Part shown: positions 55,643-63,593 of the stretch, piece after piece | How positions within the stretch are numbered: position 1 is the first letter of the stretch | How the letters are laid out: every line of letters starts with the position of its first letter | NCBI RefSeq assembly: GCF_900091445.1 | Contig: NZ_LT607733.1 | Location: forward strand, 5,049,001 to 5,113,000 | Length of the DNA stretch: 64,000 bases | Direction: 5' to 3' | Origin: Micromonospora echinofusca | Lineage (GTDB): Bacteria; Actinomycetota; Actinomycetes; Mycobacteriales; Micromonosporaceae | Notes under the pieces: model-generated | What the model was told of the DNA's origin: nothing | Databases searched by the model: none | The model's input: the letters and a program-made list of their open reading frames with translations, nothing else | Program-made: the position numbers and the translations under genes

Positions 55643-56692
55643 TCAGCTGGCCGGCACGGCCTTGATCAGCGAGAGGGGGCCGGCGGCGCCGTGGCCGCAC
55701 CACTCGACGGTGAAGCCGGTATCGGCGAGCAGGGACCGGAACTCGCTCTCGGTCCGCTCCCGGCCGCCGGCGGTCACCAGCATGTTGATGTCCGTGTAGA
55801 ACATCACCGGGTTGTCGGTGTTCGCGGTGTCCGGCAGCACGGATCCGACGATCAGCAGGGTCGCGCCGGCGGGCAGGTGCGCGCGCACCGTGGCCAGCAG
55901 CTTGCGGGCGTTCTCGTCGTCCCAGTCCTGGAAGACGCTCTTGATGATGTACAGGTCGCCGCCGCCCGGCACCGACGAGAAGAAGTCGCCCGCGACGATC
56001 TCGCAGCGCTCGGAGACCCCGGCGGCGGCGAGCACGCCGGCGGCCTCGGCCACGCCCGCGGCGCTGTCGAAGCACACCCCCCGCAGGTGCGGGTGGGTGC
56101 CGAGGATCGCGGCGAGCAGCGTCCCGTCGCCGCCGCCGACATCCACGACCGTGCGGACGCCGGAGAAGTCGTACCCGTCGGCGACGAGCTGGGCGGACGC
56201 CCTGGACTCCTGTCCCATCGCCACGTTGAACAGCGCGGACAGCTCGGGGTGCTCGGCGAGGTGCACGTAGGCGTTCTTGCCGTGCACGTGGTCGAAGGCG
56301 CACTCACCGGTCTCGATGGAGTGCCGCGCCTGCTGCCAGGACGAGAACAGCGTCGGGTTGGTGAAGAACCGGGTGAACGCCCACAGCGAGTTCGGCGAGT
56401 CGGTACGCAGCTGCTCGCCCACCTCGGTCAGCCGGAACTCGCCCGGCGTCGGCTCGGTCAGCACGCCGACGGCCACGAGGGTCCGCAGCAACCGGTGCAG
56501 CGACGGCGCGTGGGTGCCCGTCGCCTCGGCGAGCTGCGCGCTCGTGACGCGGCCGTCGTGGATGTGGTCGGCGAGCTTCAGCTCGGCGGCGAGCGCGAGC
56601 GACTGCGAGGCCATGTACCCGCCGATGATCTCGATCAGCGCGGCACGGTTGCGGATCTTGGAGGCCAGGGTGGCCGGAACGGTGCTGGTCAT
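55643..56692 (-). CDS. SAM-dependent O-methyltransferase (plant COMT-like fold)
   Basis: 349 residues: N-terminal winged-helix dimerisation domain (LRTLVAVGVLTEPTPGEFRLT) and C-terminal Rossmann methyltransferase with VVDVGGGDGTLL near 190 and DLYIIKSVFQDWDDE. The general-base His found in many members (LHDW) is Gln here (FQDW), as also lost in some tailoring methyltransferases such as DnrK-type proteins, so it may act by proximity or on an acidic hydroxyl. The ATG overlaps the GNAT-like stop by 4 bp. It is a tailoring gene of the A-PCP-R operon. Confidence 0.9.
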   Translation of the reverse strand: MTSTVPATLASKIRNRAALIEIIGGYMASQSLALAAELKLADHIHDGRVTSAQLAEATGTHAPSLHRLLRTLVAVGVLTEPTPGEFRLTEVGEQLRTDSPNSLWAFTRFFTNPTLFSSWQQARHSIETGECAFDHVHGKNAYVHLAEHPELSALFNVAMGQESRASAQLVADGYDFSGVRTVVDVGGGDGTLLAAILGTHPHLRGVCFDSAAGVAEAAGVLAAAGVSERCEIVAGDFFSSVPGGGDLYIIKSVFQDWDDENARKLLATVRAHLPAGATLLIVGSVLPDTANTDNPVMFYTDINMLVTAGGRERTESEFRSLLADTGFTVEWCGHGAAGPLSLIKAVPAS

Positions 56693-57432
56693 CGGTCATG
56701 CCTTTCCGCGAGAGGGTGTCGAACCCACACGTTGGGCTCGATGTAGACGGCGTGGTCGTGCTCGACGTTCACCGCGACCGGGGTCAGGGCACCCGGCACG
56801 ACGACCGGTCCGCTGGTGTCGAACGGCAGCCCCGTCCAGGCGCGCCACTGCGCGAGGCTGCCGGAGATCGTCATGGAGGCCGGGCAGACCTGGAGCACCC
56901 GCCCGCCCGCCCGGACGTGCACGCGCAGCCACGGGTCGACCGGCAGCCCGTCGTCGCGGGTCCGGGCGGCGTACCCCGTCATCGGCTCGTGCGGCTCGGC
57001 GTGCTTGCCGCTGGGCCGGACCGGGCCCACGACGTCGCGCAGGCCGTGCCGGCGGGCGTTGTCCTTGACCGCTGCCAGGACGCGTCCCGACATGTTCCGC
57101 GCCTGCATGCCCGGCACCACGGCTATCTCCAGCGCGCACAGCGCGGTGAGCTCGCGGCCGGCGGCGGTGTCGAGCATGCTCAACCCCAGCACCGCGTCCC
57201 AGCCGGTGTCGGGCAGGCTCGCCGGGTCGCCGTCCCAGGCGAACGGCACGCTGGCCGCGCGGGCGATCACCGTGTCGTCGGCGTCGAGCACGACGAGCTG
57301 GTGTTCCGGGTACCGGTCGAGGGCCCAGCCGACCACCATCGGCTCGGGCGGGATGTAGTCGGGCCAGGAGGCCTCCATGTGGAGCATCCCGTCCCGCAGG
57401 TCCGGTCGCTCGGCGAGCGTCAGCACGCGCAT
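56689..57432 (-). CDS. GNAT-like acyltransferase
   Basis: 247 residues. The middle has GNAT-like elements: LTALCALEIAVVPGMQARNMSGRVLAAVKDNARRHG reads as the acetyl-CoA-binding strand-loop-helix, and a C-terminal domain (VHVRAGGRVLQVCPASMTI) follows. Assignment rests on pattern, not on a full motif set. In a peptide-aldehyde pathway an N-acetyl or N-acyl cap would be expected. ATG 57432 has GGGAGG upstream. It lies 19 bp after the Aat-like gene and overlaps the methyltransferase by 4 bp. Confidence 0.75.
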   Translation of the reverse strand: MRVLTLAERPDLRDGMLHMEASWPDYIPPEPMVVGWALDRYPEHQLVVLDADDTVIARAASVPFAWDGDPASLPDTGWDAVLGLSMLDTAAGRELTALCALEIAVVPGMQARNMSGRVLAAVKDNARRHGLRDVVGPVRPSGKHAEPHEPMTGYAARTRDDGLPVDPWLRVHVRAGGRVLQVCPASMTISGSLAQWRAWTGLPFDTSGPVVVPGALTPVAVNVEHDHAVYIEPNVWVRHPLAERHDR

Positions 57433-57451
57433 GCGGGTCACCTCCCGTCGG

Positions 57452-58210
57452 TCAGGCGGCCAGGCTGCGCGCGGGCAGCGGGTCCGCGGGCATGGCGCAG
57501 TTGTCGTCGGCGTGCTTGCGCAGCAGCGCCAGGTATTCGGTACGGGGCACCGCGACCGCGCCGATGAGCTTCGCGTGGTCGCCGTCGTGCTGGACGTCGA
57601 CCGCCACGCCACCACTGTCCGCGACGCGGCGCACCAGGCACGCGACCGCGACCTTCGCGGCGCCGCTGCGCAGGGCGAACTGGGAGTCGGCGCTGAACAG
57701 GCCGCCGACGCGTACGCCGAAGGTGCCGCCGACCAGCTCGTCGCCCTCCCACACCTCGACGCTGTGGGCGTGCCCGGCCGCGTGCAGCTCGCGCAGCGTC
57801 GAGACGAGCCGGTCGGTGAGCCACCGGGGCTCGCGGCCGACGCGGCAGTGCTGCACGACCCGGTCGAAGCAGGCGTCGAGCGTCGTCGTCCACTCGACCT
57901 TGTTGCGCAGCTGCCGCCGCAGGCTGCGCTGGATGCGGGCCTGGTCGACGTGGATGACCGGACGCGGGTCGGGCGAGCACCAGGCGACGGCGTACGGGTC
58001 GGTGCTGCCGGCGAGGACGGCGATCCGACCGGCGGCGACGTCCCCCTCGTAGGTGAACTCGCTGACGATCTTCCGTTCCTCGGTGTCCGCCGGGAACGGG
58101 AACAGCCCGTGCCGGTACGCGTCCAGCAGCGTCGTCGCGGACAGGTCGTCGCCGAACGCGACCGGCCCGTCGATGGGGGCGTCGGTGAGGTCGAGCGTCT
58201 CCCAGCCCAT
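57452..58210 (-). CDS. Leucyl/phenylalanyl-tRNA-protein transferase (Aat) homologue
   Basis: 252 residues, close to the E. coli Aat length (234). Recognised from CSPDPRPVI, SLRRQLR, GHAHSVEVWEGDELVGGTFGV, and DVQHDGDHAKLIGAVAVPR. Aat moves Leu/Phe from tRNA to an N-terminal Arg or Lys. The GESMF motif is ADSQF here, while Asp and Gln of DCQ are kept (DVQ). In Streptomyces lividans an Aat homologue beside a reductase-type NRPS makes a leupeptin-like peptide. Here it overlaps the A-PCP-R gene by one base (TGATG), strong evidence for a joint function: tRNA-supplied acyl amino acid plus NRPS-bound residue. Confidence 0.93.
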   Translation of the reverse strand: MGWETLDLTDAPIDGPVAFGDDLSATTLLDAYRHGLFPFPADTEERKIVSEFTYEGDVAAGRIAVLAGSTDPYAVAWCSPDPRPVIHVDQARIQRSLRRQLRNKVEWTTTLDACFDRVVQHCRVGREPRWLTDRLVSTLRELHAAGHAHSVEVWEGDELVGGTFGVRVGGLFSADSQFALRSGAAKVAVACLVRRVADSGGVAVDVQHDGDHAKLIGAVAVPRTEYLALLRKHADDNCAMPADPLPARSLAA

Positions 58211-61200
58211 CACGCGGCCCGCAGGAACTCGGTGCGGGTCAGGTAGCCGATGTAGCGGTCGAGCATCCCGGCGTCCACGGTCGGGATCTCGATGCCGCTG
58301 CCGTGCAGCGCCCGCTCCACGTTGGTACGCGAGAAGACCGGGAACGTCGTCTCCAGGTACATCTCCGCGACGCTCATCTGGCCGGTCGCGCAGCGGTCGA
58401 TGAACAGCGGCGCGAAGGGGGTCATCGGGTGGTCGGGCTGCTCCACCGCGACCCGCACCATCTCGTCGAGCCACTCGGCCCACGGCACCTCGCGGATGTC
58501 GTGCCCGTGCGCCCGCAGGCGCTCGACCAGCACCGAGATGTTGACCTTCCCCGGGTTGGTGAGGTGGTAGACCTCGCCGGCGGGGCGGGACGCCCGGGCG
58601 ATGTGCGCGACCGCGGCGGCGAAGACGTCGACCGGCGTGTAGTCCAGCGGCAGCTCCGCGACCGGGGCGGTGCCCGTGTCCACCACGAACTTCTTCATGG
58701 CGCACATCTCGGTGGCGATGTTCCACGCGCCGTTGACCCGGTCGCCGGAGATGTCGGCGGCCCGGTAGATCGCCACCGGCAGCCCCTGCTCGGCCGCCCG
58801 GTGCAGCAGCGCCTCGGCCACCCACTTGCTCTCCACGTACCCGACGGAGAGGTGGTCGGCGTACGCCAGGGGGGTGTCCTCGTCGACGTGCCGGACGCCG
58901 CCGGTGCCGAAGCCCGCGACGACCGCCATGGTCGACGTGTAGTGGATCGGGACGTTGCGGTGCCGGGCGGCCATCCGGATGATCTCGCGGGTTCCGTCGA
59001 CGTTCGCCGGCCGCATGTGCGAGTACGGGTAGATGAAGTTGACGGTCCCGCCGGGATGGTGGATGACGTCGACCGTGCGCGCCAGCTCGTCGAAGGCCGC
59101 CTCGGACAGGCCGAGCCCGGGCGTCGCGAGGTCGCCGGGGACGGCGACGATCCGGCCCGCCGCCCGGTGACCGGCGAGGTCCTCGCCGAAGTAGTGCCGC
59201 GCGTTGGCCTGGATGCGGGCCAGGCCCTGTTCCGGGCCGTCGGCGCGGACGAGGCAGTGCACGACGGCGTCCGTGGTGTCCAGCAGCTCCCGCAGCAGGT
59301 AGATGCCCAGGAAGCCGGTGGCGCCGGTGAGGAACACGTGGCGGGGGTCCTGCCAGCGCGGCTCGTCGGACACGTCGCGCCGGATCTCCACGTCCAGCTG
59401 CGTCTCGGCGGCGAAGTCGACCCGCTTGCGGGTGTCGTCGCCGGCGAGCGTGCCGGCCCGCGCCTCGCGTACCGCCCGGGCCAGGCCGCGCGGCGTCGCG
59501 TCCTCCAGCAGCAGCCGGATCAGCGGGCGCACCTGGGTGATGAGCACGCCGAACGAGCCGCGGATCTTCGCGAGCAGCTCGGCGGCGAGGATCGAGTTGC
59601 CGCCCTGGGCGAAGAAGTTGTCGTCCGGCAGCACCCGGGGCACGCCCAGCACCTGGCCCCACAGCCGGGCCACGCCGCGCTCCACCAGGTCGACGGGGGT
59701 GTCGTCCACGCTCTCCGCCGCGACCGCCGTGGCCTGCGGCGCGGGCAGCGCGGCCAGGTCGACCTTGCCGTTCGCCTTCAGCGGCAGCTCGTCGAGGGCG
59801 ACGAACGCCGTCGGCACCATGTAGTCGGGCAGGTAGCGGCCGACGAACCCGCGCAGCTCCGCGACGTCCAGCGGCCGTGGGCCGGTGTGGTAGGCGACCA
59901 GGCGCCGCTGGCCGTCGTGCTCGTACGTGGTGACCGCCACCGTGTCGACGCCGTCGTGCGCCGCCAGCGTCGCCTCGATCTCGCCGGGCTCCACCCGGAA
60001 GCCACGGATCTTGACCTGCCGGTCGATGCGCCCGACCACCTCGAGGTTGCCCTCGGCGGTCCAGGCGCCCAGGTCGCCGGTGCGGTACATCCGCGCGCCG
60101 GGTTCGGGGGCGAACGGGTCCGGCCGGAAGCGGCCGGCGTCGTCCTCGGTCAGGTAGCCGCGCGCCACGCCGCGACCGCCGATGTGGATCTCACCGCGCT
60201 CGCCGGGGGCGACCGGTCGGTCGTCGGTGTCGAGGACGTACACGGCGGTGCCGGGCAGCGGCCTGCCGACGGGGGCGGCGCCCCGGTCGGGCAGCACGTC
60301 GGCGGTCAACTCCATCAGGCAGGAGGTGATGGTGGTCTCCGTCAGCCCGTAGGCGTTGACCAGCCGCACCCCGGGCATCAGCGCCAGCGCCGTACGGCAG
60401 TCCTCCGCGTTGACCGCCTCGCCGCCCACGATGACCATGCGGACCGGCAGGTCACCGGCTTCCGCGCCGGCCTCGGCGAGGAAGCGGCGCCAGTACGCGG
60501 GGGTCAGGTCCATCACGGTGACGCCGTGGTGCCGCAGCCGCTCCGGCAGTTCGCTGGGCGCCCAGCTCAGCTCCGGCAGCACGAGCGTCGCGCCGCCGAG
60601 CAGCGCGACCGTGATCTGCTCGATGGAGGTGTCGAACGAGAGCGCGCCGAACTGCAACACCCGGTCGTCGGGCGTGACGCCGTAGCGGCCGGCCAGTTCG
60701 CCGCACAGGTGGCTCAGCGAGTGGTGCTCGACCACGACGCCCTTCGGCGTACCCGTGGAGCCGGACGTGTAGATGACGTAGGCGGCGTCCCCGCCGCCCA
60801 CCGTCACGGCCGGGGCCGTCGCGACGCCGGCCGCGACGGTCGCGGTCAGCGCCGTGACCGGCAGATCCGCGAAGCGCGCCACGTCCCGCTCGTCGGTGAT
60901 GACGATGGTGCAGTCGGTCTCCTTCACGAACGCCTCGACCCGGCTGTCCGGCAGCCCCGGATCCACCGGCAGGTAGGCCGCGCCCGCCTTCCAGGTGGCG
61001 AGCAGGCCGACGACGGCGTCGATGGACCGTTCCAGGTGGACCATGACCACGGAGTCCGCGCCGGCGCCCCGATCGACGAGGTGCCGGGCCAGGCCGTTCG
61101 CCCGGCGCTCCAGGTCCGCGTAGCTGATGCGCGCGTCGCCCTGCACGACCGCGATCCGGTCGGGCTGCGATGCCGCGCGGACGGCGATAAGTTCGTGGAC

Positions 61201-61224
61201 ACGCGGTTGCGTACGGATGTTCAT
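58210..61224 (-). CDS. NRPS A-PCP-reductase, no condensation domain
   Basis: 1,004 residues. Adenylation about 10-500 (YTSGSTGTPKG, YGLTETTIT, YRTGDLGAW, ANGKVDL); PCP about 540-605 (QGGNSILAAEL); thioester reductase about 640-1000 (LTGATGFLGIYLL, YTSTMAV, and YVESK with the catalytic Tyr/Lys). By-eye pocket residues D-T-E-D-I-G-A-I-T, with acids at 239 and 278, suggest a basic amino acid such as Lys, Orn or Arg, the class of residue that Aat enzymes aminoacylate. Reductive release would give an amino aldehyde or alcohol. ATG 61224 has GAGGG upstream. First gene of a six-gene minus-strand operon. Confidence 0.95.
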   Translation of the reverse strand: MNIRTQPRVHELIAVRAASQPDRIAVVQGDARISYADLERRANGLARHLVDRGAGADSVVMVHLERSIDAVVGLLATWKAGAAYLPVDPGLPDSRVEAFVKETDCTIVITDERDVARFADLPVTALTATVAAGVATAPAVTVGGGDAAYVIYTSGSTGTPKGVVVEHHSLSHLCGELAGRYGVTPDDRVLQFGALSFDTSIEQITVALLGGATLVLPELSWAPSELPERLRHHGVTVMDLTPAYWRRFLAEAGAEAGDLPVRMVIVGGEAVNAEDCRTALALMPGVRLVNAYGLTETTITSCLMELTADVLPDRGAAPVGRPLPGTAVYVLDTDDRPVAPGERGEIHIGGRGVARGYLTEDDAGRFRPDPFAPEPGARMYRTGDLGAWTAEGNLEVVGRIDRQVKIRGFRVEPGEIEATLAAHDGVDTVAVTTYEHDGQRRLVAYHTGPRPLDVAELRGFVGRYLPDYMVPTAFVALDELPLKANGKVDLAALPAPQATAVAAESVDDTPVDLVERGVARLWGQVLGVPRVLPDDNFFAQGGNSILAAELLAKIRGSFGVLITQVRPLIRLLLEDATPRGLARAVREARAGTLAGDDTRKRVDFAAETQLDVEIRRDVSDEPRWQDPRHVFLTGATGFLGIYLLRELLDTTDAVVHCLVRADGPEQGLARIQANARHYFGEDLAGHRAAGRIVAVPGDLATPGLGLSEAAFDELARTVDVIHHPGGTVNFIYPYSHMRPANVDGTREIIRMAARHRNVPIHYTSTMAVVAGFGTGGVRHVDEDTPLAYADHLSVGYVESKWVAEALLHRAAEQGLPVAIYRAADISGDRVNGAWNIATEMCAMKKFVVDTGTAPVAELPLDYTPVDVFAAAVAHIARASRPAGEVYHLTNPGKVNISVLVERLRAHGHDIREVPWAEWLDEMVRVAVEQPDHPMTPFAPLFIDRCATGQMSVAEMYLETTFPVFSRTNVERALHGSGIEIPTVDAGMLDRYIGYLTRTEFLRAA

Positions 61225-61488
61225 GTTTTCCCTCGGGTGTGAGCACGGTCGTACCCGTGGATTTACCTGCCGCTGACCCAACGAATTTCGATACGGGCGA
61301 CACTACTGCCTGACGGCGGTTCCCCCGACTACCAGAATGAGCACCCGACCGATTCGGCACTACTCATCAGGGTAGTCATTTCGGCACGGTCGAACCCACG
61401 TCGAATTCGGCTTGAACGGCGCCGGAAAACGCGATGTGGCGATGGCTCCCGGAGGGCCGGACCGCCGCCACGCGGCGGAGGAGAGGGG
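61225..61488. promoter_or_regulatory. Promoter region of the A-PCP-R operon
   Basis: 264 bp, AT-richer at 61310-61380. Contains the inverted repeat ACTAC-N8-GTAGT (61361-61378), which could be an operator for the adjacent LuxR or SARP regulator. No ORF. Confidence 0.4.
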
Positions 61489-61506
61489 CTACGCGGCGGA
61501 GGAGAG
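61471..61506. repeat. 21-bp-period tandem repeat over a stop codon
   Basis: CGCGGCGGAGGAGAG occurs at 61471 and 61492. The second copy encodes the last residues (LSSAA) of the LuxR protein and the first lies just past its stop, so the 3' end of the gene looks duplicated. Confidence 0.6.
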
Positions 61507-62394
61507 CGGCACGTGCCGCACGAGTTCCGCCCGCGAGGAGATGCCCAGCCGGCGGAACAGGCCGCGCAGGTGGTAGTTGACGGTGTGCGGCGACAGCCGT
61601 ACCCGGGTCGCGATCTGCCGGTTGGTCATGCCCTCGGCGACCAGCCGCGCGATGGCCCGCTCGACGCCGCTGAACGACTCCCACGCGCCGCCGGCGTCCG
61701 GGCGGCGCTCCCGGGCGGCGGACGCGGAGCGCAGCCCGATCCTGCGTCGCAGGTCGGCGGGGGCCACGGGCTCGGCCGACGGCTCGGCGACGCGGGGCGC
61801 ACCGGCCACGGCCCGGCGCAGGCGCAGGCGTTCGCGGTCGGCGCGCAGCGCCTGCCGTACGGCGGGCGGCAGGGCGTCGAGCACCGCCCACCACACCAGC
61901 TCGTACCGGAAGGCGAGATCGTCGCCCGCCCAGTCAAGCAGGCCGGCGTCGAGCAGCGCGTCCAGGTCGGGCAGCATCTGGGCGGTGTTCCGTCCGGTCA
62001 TCGCCGCCAACTCCGCGAGCTGGCAGCGGCGGCCGAGCACGGCGGCCACCCGCAGCAGCTGCCAGGAGCCGGTGGGCGTGCCGCGCAGCATGGCCCGGAC
62101 CACCTCCTGGACCCGTTTCGGCGTCCGCGCCCGCCCGGGCCCGTCGGTGACGCCCTCGGCGCGGATCCCTTCGAGCAGCGCCGTCAGCAGCAACCGGTTC
62201 CCCGCCGCCGCGGCGACGAGCACGTCCACGGTCGGCTCCACCGCGATCTCCGACGCGTCGGCGACGAGCCGACCCACGGCCGCCGCGGGCAGCGGGCGGC
62301 CCGCCTCGGCGAGCGTCCCGACCACCTGCGACACCTGCTCGTCCTCGTACACCACAACGCAATCGTGCATGTGAATGTCTGTCGCTCTCAACAT
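61489..62394 (-). CDS. LuxR-family regulator without receiver domain
   Basis: About 301 residues. The C-terminal 65 residues are a LuxR helix-turn-helix (FSGVERAIARLVAEGMTNRQI, LSPHTVNYHLRGLFRRLGI). The N-terminal part resembles the helical, winged-helix-like central region of LAL regulators (LLRVAAVLGRRCQLAELAAM), but there is no Walker A motif, so it may be a shortened LAL. ATG 62394 is preferred; ATG 62421 gives nine more residues and neither has a strong ribosome site. It sits between the A-PCP-R operon and a divergent oxygenase gene and is a plausible local regulator. Confidence 0.85.
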   Translation of the reverse strand: MLRATDIHMHDCVVVYEDEQVSQVVGTLAEAGRPLPAAAVGRLVADASEIAVEPTVDVLVAAAAGNRLLLTALLEGIRAEGVTDGPGRARTPKRVQEVVRAMLRGTPTGSWQLLRVAAVLGRRCQLAELAAMTGRNTAQMLPDLDALLDAGLLDWAGDDLAFRYELVWWAVLDALPPAVRQALRADRERLRLRRAVAGAPRVAEPSAEPVAPADLRRRIGLRSASAARERRPDAGGAWESFSGVERAIARLVAEGMTNRQIATRVRLSPHTVNYHLRGLFRRLGISSRAELVRHVPLSSAA

Positions 62395-62521
62395 TGCCTT
62401 ACCGCGAGGTGCGTCGAGCAATTACCCGCACATGGGGGAGGCGGGGTCCCAGCGACTTCCCGGCCGGTGACCGGGGATTGCTTCGATCAATGTATTGACG
62501 TCGCGAGAGAGGCGGGCAGCT

Positions 62522-63463
62522 GTGGAACCCGTTGTGGTCCAGGATTTCGTACCGGCGATCGACCTGTCGGGCCGCGCCACCGCTGAGGGGCGCGCCGCCA
62601 TCGCGGCGGCCATCGGCAAGGCGTGCGAGAGTTCGGGGTTCTTCACCGTCGTGGGGCACGGCGTGCCCGCCGACCTGGTGAACCGCATGTACACCACCAC
62701 GAAGGGCTTCTTCACCCGCCCGGAGGAGGAGAAGGACCGGAGCGCGAACCGCGGCTCCGGGGTGTCGGGGCTGCGCCGCCCCGGCGGCCCGTACGAGGCG
62801 TTCGCCGCCCACGTGACGGGCGACCTGAGCGACGAGGAGCGCGCGGCCCTCGGTACGCACCCGGCCACCTGGAAGGCGGCGAACATCTGGCCGGACGACG
62901 ACTTCAAGACGGTCTGGCACGAGTACATCGCCGCCATGACCGAACTGTCGGCGGACATCATGCGGCTGTTCGCGCTCGCGCTCGGGCTGCCGGAGGACTT
63001 CTTCGACAGCAAGTTCGACGAGCACGTGTCGCTGATCATCGCCAACTACTACTACCCGGCACCCGACGACGGCGTGCTGCGGCGGGAGATGCACACCGAC
63101 TGGGGCAGCCTGACGGTGCTCTACGTGGAGGACGAACTGGGCGGGCTCCAGGTGCGGCGGGACGACGACGACTGGCTGGACGTGCCCGCCATCCCCGGCA
63201 GCTTCGTGGTGAACATCGGCGACCTGATGGCGTTCTGGACCGGCGGCCGGTGGGCGTCGACCGTGCACCGGGTGGTCAACCCGGAGGGGACCGACGCGCC
63301 CTCGCGCGTCTCCATCCCCTTCTTCTACCTGCCCAACCACGACACCACCATCGAGCCGATGCGCCCGCTGGCGCAGGAGAGCGCCGAGGCCGGGCTCGAC
63401 CGGGTGACCGTCGGCGAATGGTTCTCGCACAAGATGCAGTCGACGTACCAGGCGTCCGCGTAG
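62522..63463 (+). CDS. Fe(II)-dependent oxygenase, isopenicillin-N-synthase-like
   Basis: 313 residues. N-terminal DIOX_N region (FVPAIDLSG, ACESSGFFTVVGHGVP, GFFTRPEEEK) and a jelly-roll core with iron ligands H and D in HTDWGSLTVL, the distal His in STVHRVVN, and the cosubstrate Arg/Ser pair RVSIPFF. Members hydroxylate, desaturate or cyclise small molecules, mostly with 2-oxoglutarate. GTG 62522 with GAGAGG about 9 bp upstream is preferred over TTG 62495. It is divergent from the LuxR gene, so it probably belongs to the right-hand system. Confidence 0.92.
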   Translation: MEPVVVQDFVPAIDLSGRATAEGRAAIAAAIGKACESSGFFTVVGHGVPADLVNRMYTTTKGFFTRPEEEKDRSANRGSGVSGLRRPGGPYEAFAAHVTGDLSDEERAALGTHPATWKAANIWPDDDFKTVWHEYIAAMTELSADIMRLFALALGLPEDFFDSKFDEHVSLIIANYYYPAPDDGVLRREMHTDWGSLTVLYVEDELGGLQVRRDDDDWLDVPAIPGSFVVNIGDLMAFWTGGRWASTVHRVVNPEGTDAPSRVSIPFFYLPNHDTTIEPMRPLAQESAEAGLDRVTVGEWFSHKMQSTYQASA

Positions 63464-63473
63464 CCCGTACCCG

Positions 63474-63531
63474 CCACCGGCCGCCGCGCCCCCGCCGCGC
63501 TCCGGCCGGCGGCGGGCCGGGTCGCCGGTGG
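63474..63531. terminator. Imperfect GC hairpin between convergent genes
   Basis: CCACCGGC (63474-63481) pairs with GCCGGTGG (63524-63531), and the enclosed GGCCGCCG/CGGCGGGCC tracts can extend the stem. It lies between the oxygenase and the TetR fragment, which converge. Confidence 0.4.
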
Positions 63532-63593
63532 GCCCGGGCCGTCGCCGACCCGCGCCACGCGGTCGGCACACCCGCCGGCCGTACGCCTTCGCG

